A stretch of 64,000 nt of DNA from Terriglobus saanensis SP1PR4 (lineage in GTDB: Bacteria > Acidobacteriota > Terriglobia > Terriglobales > Acidobacteriaceae): assembly GCF_000179915.2 (NCBI RefSeq), contig NC_014963.1:3658001-3722000 (forward strand). The letters run 5' to 3'. Below, one piece after another: positions 59,695-64,000 of this stretch; position 1 is the first letter of the stretch; each line of letters starts with the position of its first letter. A model generated the notes under the pieces. It worked only from the letters and a program-made list of their open reading frames with translations, was not told the origin of the DNA and did no database searches. The translations under genes were made by a program, and so were the position numbers.

Positions 59695-60966
59695 ATGAGC
59701 ATGAAAATTGGCTTCGTAAGTATGCCGCACGCAGGACATCTTAACCCGATGACTGCACTCGCACGCAAGCTTCAATCCCGGGGGTACGAGGTAGTATTTC
59801 TCGGCCTTCCGGACGCCGAACCGATGGTGCGCTCCGCGAATCTGGCTTTCGTGCCCTACTGCGAAAAACAGTACCCAGCAGGGTTTATTGCCGCTGCCTA
59901 TGCTCAGGCGGCGGAACTGCAGGGGCTGGATGCCGTGCGCTATAGCGCTGAGCACGTTCATGCGGCCCTGCTCAGGGACTCCTTGGAGTATTTGCCGGAA
60001 AAGCTGAAAGAGGCTGGTATCGAAGGTTTGGTATTGGATACGGTCCACTTTTTCTTTGGTCTGATTCCGATGAGCCTCGGCATGCCCTATGTCCACATCT
60101 GGAATATTCTCCCCACGGATTTATCGGGGACGTCTCCGGCGAGCTTCCTAGGTTGGCGGCACGAGATTTCACCCGAGGCCGCTGCCAGGAATCTCGAAGG
60201 ATTGAGGTCGGTTGGCGCGTTGTTTGCCCCGGTCCTGGCGGTTGCGAAACCCTTTGCTGAAAAGGAGGGATTGCAGGTCGACTGGAGCGCTCCTGGCGCA
60301 ACCCTATCTCCGTCGGCCATTATTACGCAGATTCCCAGGGAGTTTGACTACCCGAACATTCCATGGCCACCCGCGTTTCACTATGCAGGCCCATTTCACG
60401 ACGATCAGGGCCGGGAACCCGTCCCATTTCCATGGGAAAAGTTGACCGGCGCTCCCTTGATCTACGCCTCTCTGGGAACTCTGCTGAACGGACAAAAAGA
60501 GATCTACAACATCATTTTTGAAGTTGCCGCGCGACTCCCCGAGATGCAGTTTGTAGTTCCGGTAGGCGGAAATGTTTCTCTGGAGGATCTCGTAACGGCT
60601 CCTCCCAATATGATCGCCGTACGGAAAGCCCCTCAAATCGATTTGCTGAAGCGTGCCGCGCTTTGTATCACCCATGCGGGTTTGAATACTACGCTTGAGT
60701 GCCTCGGAAAAGGCGTTCCGATGGTAGCCATGCCCATCGGGTTCGATCAACCCGGCATTGCGGCCAGGATTGCGTATCACGGTGCGGGCGAGCTTCTTGA
60801 AAGGAGCGACCTCACGGTTGACGCACTTTTGAAGTTGGTCCAAAAGGTCCTGACGGTTCCCGATTACCGCGAAAAAGCTCTTTACTTCCAAAAGGTAATT
60901 GCAGAAACCCGCGGATTAGACAGGGCTGCCGACATCATGGAACAAGCGTTCCGAAGAACCAACTGA
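59695..60966 (+). CDS. GT1-family (UGT/MGT-type) glycosyltransferase
   Basis: A 423-residue GT-B glycosyltransferase. The N-terminal acceptor domain starts MKIGFVSMPHAGHLNPMTAL (the HxGHxxP-type site with the catalytic His). The C-terminal donor domain has APLIYASLGTLLNGQKEIYN, VRKAPQIDLLKRAALCITHA, GLNTTLECLGKGVPMVAMPI and GFDQPGIAARI, the UGT signature with HAGxNTxxE. The family includes zeaxanthin glucosyltransferase CrtX and macrolide glycosyltransferases; the acceptor here is unknown. No SD is clear. A GXWXG/DUF4334 gene follows by 28 bp, and its own 3' end is duplicated downstream. Confidence 0.92.
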   Translation: MSMKIGFVSMPHAGHLNPMTALARKLQSRGYEVVFLGLPDAEPMVRSANLAFVPYCEKQYPAGFIAAAYAQAAELQGLDAVRYSAEHVHAALLRDSLEYLPEKLKEAGIEGLVLDTVHFFFGLIPMSLGMPYVHIWNILPTDLSGTSPASFLGWRHEISPEAAARNLEGLRSVGALFAPVLAVAKPFAEKEGLQVDWSAPGATLSPSAIITQIPREFDYPNIPWPPAFHYAGPFHDDQGREPVPFPWEKLTGAPLIYASLGTLLNGQKEIYNIIFEVAARLPEMQFVVPVGGNVSLEDLVTAPPNMIAVRKAPQIDLLKRAALCITHAGLNTTLECLGKGVPMVAMPIGFDQPGIAARIAYHGAGELLERSDLTVDALLKLVQKVLTVPDYREKALYFQKVIAETRGLDRAADIMEQAFRRTN

Positions 60967-60994
60967 TCGCGATGGAAAGAAAGGACGATCTGGT

Positions 60995-61552
60995 GTGAAA
61001 GACAATTTAATTGAAGTTTTTGAACGGTATAAGAGCGAGCGTTTCATTCAAGACGACTCGAAGCTGCTTGACCTCTTCGATCAGCTTGATCCCGTCTCGT
61101 GCGACGAAATTTATTCGCGTTGGTCGGGAGGGAGCTTTCAGACGGGACACTGGGTCGGGAACGCCCTCCGCGACATGAAATGGTATGGGAAATGGTTTCG
61201 GTCGAAGCTGGATGCCGCTCCACTCATTTGTTTCGACGAGGACGGAAATTTATTTTCGAACCAGGTCGTGGGTGGAGAGGGAATTCTTTGGATGGCAGAG
61301 TTTCGAGGTAAAGTCTCCGCCACATTGATCTGCGACATTCAGCCCATGTTCGACCACTTCAGAAAAGTGGACGACGACACGCTGATGGGCATTATGGACG
61401 AAAAAAAAATATTGACGGAAATCGAACTCGTTCCGAACGATCGGTACTTCTTTTTCTATTTGCAAAGGGTTGCGAAGTTTCCCGCCAAATTTGTGAACAG
61501 GAACGAAACGAATCTTTGGTCTGCATCTGTGCAAGTCCCCCAGAAGGCTTAG
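60995..61552 (+). CDS. GXWXG/DUF4334 protein, copy 1
   Basis: A 185-residue soluble protein starting at GTG 60995 with AAGGA upstream. The GXWXG domain has DEIYSRWSGGSFQTGHW, and the DUF4334 domain has MAEFRGKVSATLICDIQPMF and VDDDTLMGIMDEKK, ending FFFYLQRV. Such proteins are widespread but of unknown function; a small-ligand binding fold is often suggested. It follows the glycosyltransferase gene and has two more paralogues downstream, so it probably works with that enzyme. Confidence 0.9.
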   Translation: MKDNLIEVFERYKSERFIQDDSKLLDLFDQLDPVSCDEIYSRWSGGSFQTGHWVGNALRDMKWYGKWFRSKLDAAPLICFDEDGNLFSNQVVGGEGILWMAEFRGKVSATLICDIQPMFDHFRKVDDDTLMGIMDEKKILTEIELVPNDRYFFFYLQRVAKFPAKFVNRNETNLWSASVQVPQKA

Positions 61553-61565
61553 CTTCGGGAGAGGA

Positions 61566-61955
61566 CCTCCAAATTTCGTTCACTCTTGAGAATCTCGGGA
61601 TGACTTCCCTGAATCTGATCATCATGCGGAAGGTTGCTCAAACTTGATTTACCGAGGCACGCCGCAAATCGTATTGCCCATGGGGGTTTAAATACAGCGC
61701 TTGAGTGGCTTGGAAGAGAGTGGCCATTCCCGGCCGGATTCGATCAACCCGACACTGTCGCCAGAATTATCACGGCGCAGGTGATTTTCCTGAAAGAGAC
61801 GACCTCACGTCTGAAACTTTTTAGCGCTGATTCAGAAGATCCTGACGGGTCCCAGCTATCGCGAAAAGCCTTTACTTCAAAAGCTAATTGCAGAACTTAC
61901 GGTTAGACATCGCTGCGGATGTGAAGAAACAAGCGTTTCGAGAACAACCAGCGAA
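61566..61955 (+). pseudogene. decayed 3' copy of the glycosyltransferase gene
   Basis: DNA and broken translation match the last third of the upstream glycosyltransferase, for example GLNTALEWLGREWPFPAGFD against GLNTTLECLGKGVPMVAMPI. The DNA match continues through GAAAAGCCTTTACTT to AAGCGTTTCGAGAACAACCA, with several frameshifts. No functional start or full domain remains. It precedes GXWXG copy 2, so the duplicated unit was glycosyltransferase 3' end plus GXWXG gene. Left limit is approximate. Confidence 0.8.
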
Positions 61956-61983
61956 AGTTAGGAATAAGGGGAGCAGTAAGGTT

Positions 61984-62541
61984 TTGGAAAATAAGTTAAT
62001 CGAAGCTTTTGAACAGTATAGGAATCAGAAGTTTATTAAAGACGACTCGAAGTTGCTCGAACTCTTCGACCATCTCGATCCCGTCTCGTGCGACGAAATT
62101 TATTCACGCTGGGCGGGAGAATGCTTCCAAACCGGCCACTGGGCCGTCAAGACTCTCACCGACATGAAGTGGTATGGGAAATGGTTTCAAACCAAGATGA
62201 ATTGCGCTCCGCTCATCTGCTTCAACGAGGAGGGAGATTTATTTTCGAACCAGATTCTGGGCGGGGAGGGCATTCTCTGGACGGCAGAGTTTCGAGGTAA
62301 AGTCTCTGCCACATTGAGCTATGACAGCCAGCCCATGTTCAACCACTTTAGAAGGGTGGACGAGAACACGCTCATGGGCATTATGCAGGAAAAAAGATTG
62401 CTGACGGGGCTCGAAATCGTTCCGGCTACTCACTACCTCTACTTTTGCCTGCGGAGGGTGGCGGAGTTCCCCGCGAAGCTCGTTCCTCACAGCCAGGCAG
62501 ATCTTTGGCCCGCACCTCGACGAGCCCACTATGGGGTTTAA
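61984..62541 (+). CDS. GXWXG/DUF4334 protein, copy 2
   Basis: A 185-residue paralogue of copy 1. The start is inferred as TTG 61984 (reads MENKLIEAFEQYRNQKFIKD), which aligns with the GTG of copy 1 and gives the same length; an open frame continues upstream into the glycosyltransferase remnant. Shared blocks are DDSKLLELFDHLDPVSCDEI, MKWYGKWFQTKM and NTLMGIMQEKRLL. The GXWXG box is altered (SRWAGECFQTGHW). It seems intact and may still be translated. Confidence 0.82.
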   Translation: MENKLIEAFEQYRNQKFIKDDSKLLELFDHLDPVSCDEIYSRWAGECFQTGHWAVKTLTDMKWYGKWFQTKMNCAPLICFNEEGDLFSNQILGGEGILWTAEFRGKVSATLSYDSQPMFNHFRRVDENTLMGIMQEKRLLTGLEIVPATHYLYFCLRRVAEFPAKLVPHSQADLWPAPRRAHYGV

Positions 62542-62677
62542 TGGCTCCGGAAAAACAATCTGCCTTCTAACTTCATTCTTGTTCCAGAGGAGATTGCGAG
62601 AATCACGGCAAACACGGACGTGATGGATAGGCGTTTTCAATAAGCAACGAGCAACGGCCAGGGATAGGGAGAGCAGA

Positions 62678-63280
62678 ATGGATTTAAAAAATGAATTAGC
62701 CCAGGCTTTTGAAAAATACAAAAATCAGGAGTTTATTGAAGACGATTCAAAGTTGCTCGACCTCTTCGACCAGCTTGATCCCATCTCATGTGACGAAATT
62801 TATTCACGCTGGGCGACAGGCCCCTTCAACACGGACCATTGGGCCACGAAGGCCGTCAGCAAGGTGAAGTGGTACGGACAATGGTTTCGCTCAAAGATGG
62901 ATGCAACCCCACTCGTCTGCTTCGATGAGGAAGGAAATTTATTTCCCTATCAGGTCATAGGCGGTGAAGGAACGCTTTGGATGGCAGAGTTTCGAGGCAA
63001 AATCTCCGCCACGATGATGTGTGATCTTCAGCCTGTATTCAACTATTTCAGAAAAGTGGATGACAACACGCTCATGGGCATTATGAGCGAAAAAAAACTA
63101 TTGCCAGAGACCGATGCCGAGCCAACCGATCGGTACTTCTATTTTCATTCACGGAGAATTGCGGAGTTCCCCGTGGATTTTGTAATCAAGAACGAAATGG
63201 ATCTCTGGCCCGCATCTCAGCAGGCCCCCAAACCAGCAAGCCCCCAAGTACGGCAAAGAGCTGAAAGGAAGTCGTGCTGA
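62678..63280 (+). CDS. GXWXG/DUF4334 protein, copy 3
   Basis: A 200-residue paralogue with ATG 62678 and GGGAGAG upstream. It shares EDDSKLLDLFDQLDPISCDE, MAEFRGKISATMMCDLQPVF and NTLMGIMSEKKLL with the others and has an extra 15-residue basic tail (KPASPQVRQRAERKSC). Its GXWXG box has drifted furthest (SRWATGPFNTDHW). A short stretch before it (about 62620-62642) resembles the very end of the glycosyltransferase gene. A terminator follows its stop, closing the cluster. Confidence 0.88.
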   Translation: MDLKNELAQAFEKYKNQEFIEDDSKLLDLFDQLDPISCDEIYSRWATGPFNTDHWATKAVSKVKWYGQWFRSKMDATPLVCFDEEGNLFPYQVIGGEGTLWMAEFRGKISATMMCDLQPVFNYFRKVDDNTLMGIMSEKKLLPETDAEPTDRYFYFHSRRIAEFPVDFVIKNEMDLWPASQQAPKPASPQVRQRAERKSC

Positions 63281-63282
63281 CT

Positions 63283-63307
63283 CTGGTCCATACAATGGAC
63301 CAGTTTT
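63283..63307 (+). terminator. intrinsic terminator after the GXWXG cluster
   Basis: CTGGTCCAT-ACA-ATGGACCAG followed by TTTT: a 9-bp perfect stem with a 3-nt loop and T-run. Confidence 0.85.
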
Positions 63308-63452
63308 GCTAACACTCCTGCCCCGAACCCGCGTCTAATCAAGTGCGAACCCATTCGAAAGTCTTGGGTTCTCAGTTGGCGGAGAAACTGTTGTAATCGA
63401 CTTGACGCTCTTGTGCTGGTCCATGAGCAAAGAGTCTTTGGAGGAGATTGGT

Positions 63453-64000
63453 ATGAACCGTATCAACGCAACCCGGAACATCGGGGCAGTCGCAACCCTG
63501 GCACTGGCCCTCATCGCCACCGGTTGCAAGCCTAAACCTGTCACCGTCGACGATCCTACCCTGATGTCGAACATCCAACAGAAGATCGCCAGCGACGGCG
63601 CCCTTCACAATGAAGCCATCCAGGTCTACGTACAACAGGGCGCGGCTACCCTCAACGGCCAGGTCTCCAGCGAAGCAGCCCGCTCCCTCGCCGCCAATGA
63701 CGCCGCAGCCGTCGCTGGCGTAGCGAAGGTCATCAACAACCTCGTGGTAGGTCCTACACCCACCACAACCGCCACGGTAACGGCTCCGCCTCCCGTTGCG
63801 CCCGAGCCGGTTGCGCCAAAGGTGAAACACGAGAAAGTTGTTCGCGAGCCTGCACCGGTGCAGCGTTACACCCCGCCGCCGCCACCCCAGCCGCTCCCTG
63901 AGCAAGCGCGTGTCGTCGCTGCACCTCCACCACCACCGCCGCCGCCACGTGCTCCTGCGGGTCCGGTTTATCGCACGATTACGCTGGCGTCTGGCAGTAC
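63453..64000 (+). CDS. BON-domain lipoprotein (3' end outside the window)
   Basis: The gene starts at ATG 63453 with GGAGGAG upstream and is open to the right edge (182 codons visible). A lipoprotein signal ends in LIATGC with the lipid-anchored Cys at residue 25 (MNRINATRNIGAVATLALAL first). A BON domain follows (about residues 35-95: SNIQQKIASDGALHNEAIQV, GQVSSEAARSLAANDAAAVA, GVAKVINNLVV). The next part is very Pro-rich (RYTPPPPPQPLPEQARVVAA). BON domains bind membranes or polymers in the envelope. The C-terminal domain lies beyond the window. Confidence 0.88.
   Translation, partial: MNRINATRNIGAVATLALALIATGCKPKPVTVDDPTLMSNIQQKIASDGALHNEAIQVYVQQGAATLNGQVSSEAARSLAANDAAAVAGVAKVINNLVVGPTPTTTATVTAPPPVAPEPVAPKVKHEKVVREPAPVQRYTPPPPPQPLPEQARVVAAPPPPPPPPRAPAGPVYRTITLASGS

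Noticed and set aside
1-64000. CRISPR array or known anti-phage defence system.
   Set aside because: No regularly spaced repeats and no recognisable defence genes were found on either strand.

Overview
The window looks like the chromosome of an acidobacterium of the Terriglobus/Granulicella/Edaphobacter kind. This is an inference from gene content: two TonB-dependent receptors with carboxypeptidase-like N-terminal domains, a bacillithiol-type BshC, Tat-signal enzymes, ECF sigma/anti-sigma pairs, and GC-rich genes that often lack a Shine-Dalgarno (SD) site. No database search was possible.

Positions 1-9585 hold one end of an integrative and conjugative element (ICE). A minus-strand run encodes type IV secretion proteins (TrbC/VirB2, TrbD/VirB3, TrbE/VirB4, TrbG/VirB9, TrbI/VirB10, TrbJ/VirB5, and the start of TrbL/VirB6) with two small membrane or secreted proteins between them. 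A LysR regulator lies directly upstream of this operon. It is followed by an excisionase-like protein and a tyrosine integrase whose 3' end runs into the 3' half of a tRNA-Val(CAC) gene, the probable attachment site.

From 9586 to about 41900 the window is mostly core chromosome. It holds an ECF sigma/zinc anti-sigma/DUF3106 set, a polyprenyl-phosphate type glycosyltransferase, and an sppA gene split by an IS110-family element. HU, a thioesterase and a nicotinamidase follow, then an XRE regulator and the uppS-cdsA-(small gene)-dxr-rseP envelope and isoprenoid cluster. Next come a Tat-exported SelA-like PLP enzyme with a Tat-exported RidA protein, a DHH phosphoesterase, a Na+/H+ antiporter, a penicillin-acylase family hydrolase coupled to a polytopic membrane protein, a prenyl diphosphate synthase, BshC, a Nudix hydrolase, a cold-shock protein, PolX, a ThiO-like oxidase and citrate synthase.

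From 42168 to the end the content is more accessory. It has an SDR and an HD-domain protein, then two TonB receptors. Between the receptors lie a 980-bp Tn3-type mobile insertion cassette carrying only an SDR gene, and an ECF sigma/anti-sigma pair whose anti-sigma ends in a degenerate HNH-like domain. After the second receptor come a secreted NIF3-like protein, a dienelactone hydrolase, a LysR/SDR divergent pair, and the cysteine desulfurase-MnmA pair that makes 2-thiouridine in tRNA. Two stress-type membrane proteins follow, then a tandemly repeated glycosyltransferase/GXWXG-DUF4334 locus with a decayed glycosyltransferase copy. A BON-domain lipoprotein runs off the right edge.

The strongest new-looking observations are the single-gene Tn3-type cassette with perfect 5-bp target duplications, the anti-sigma/HNH-like fusion, the IS110-family insertion with a long 3' non-coding end that may encode its guide RNA, the tandem glycosyltransferase/GXWXG modules, the matching C-terminal tails of two adjacent conjugation proteins, and a repeated leaderless-promoter pattern. 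No CRISPR array was seen.
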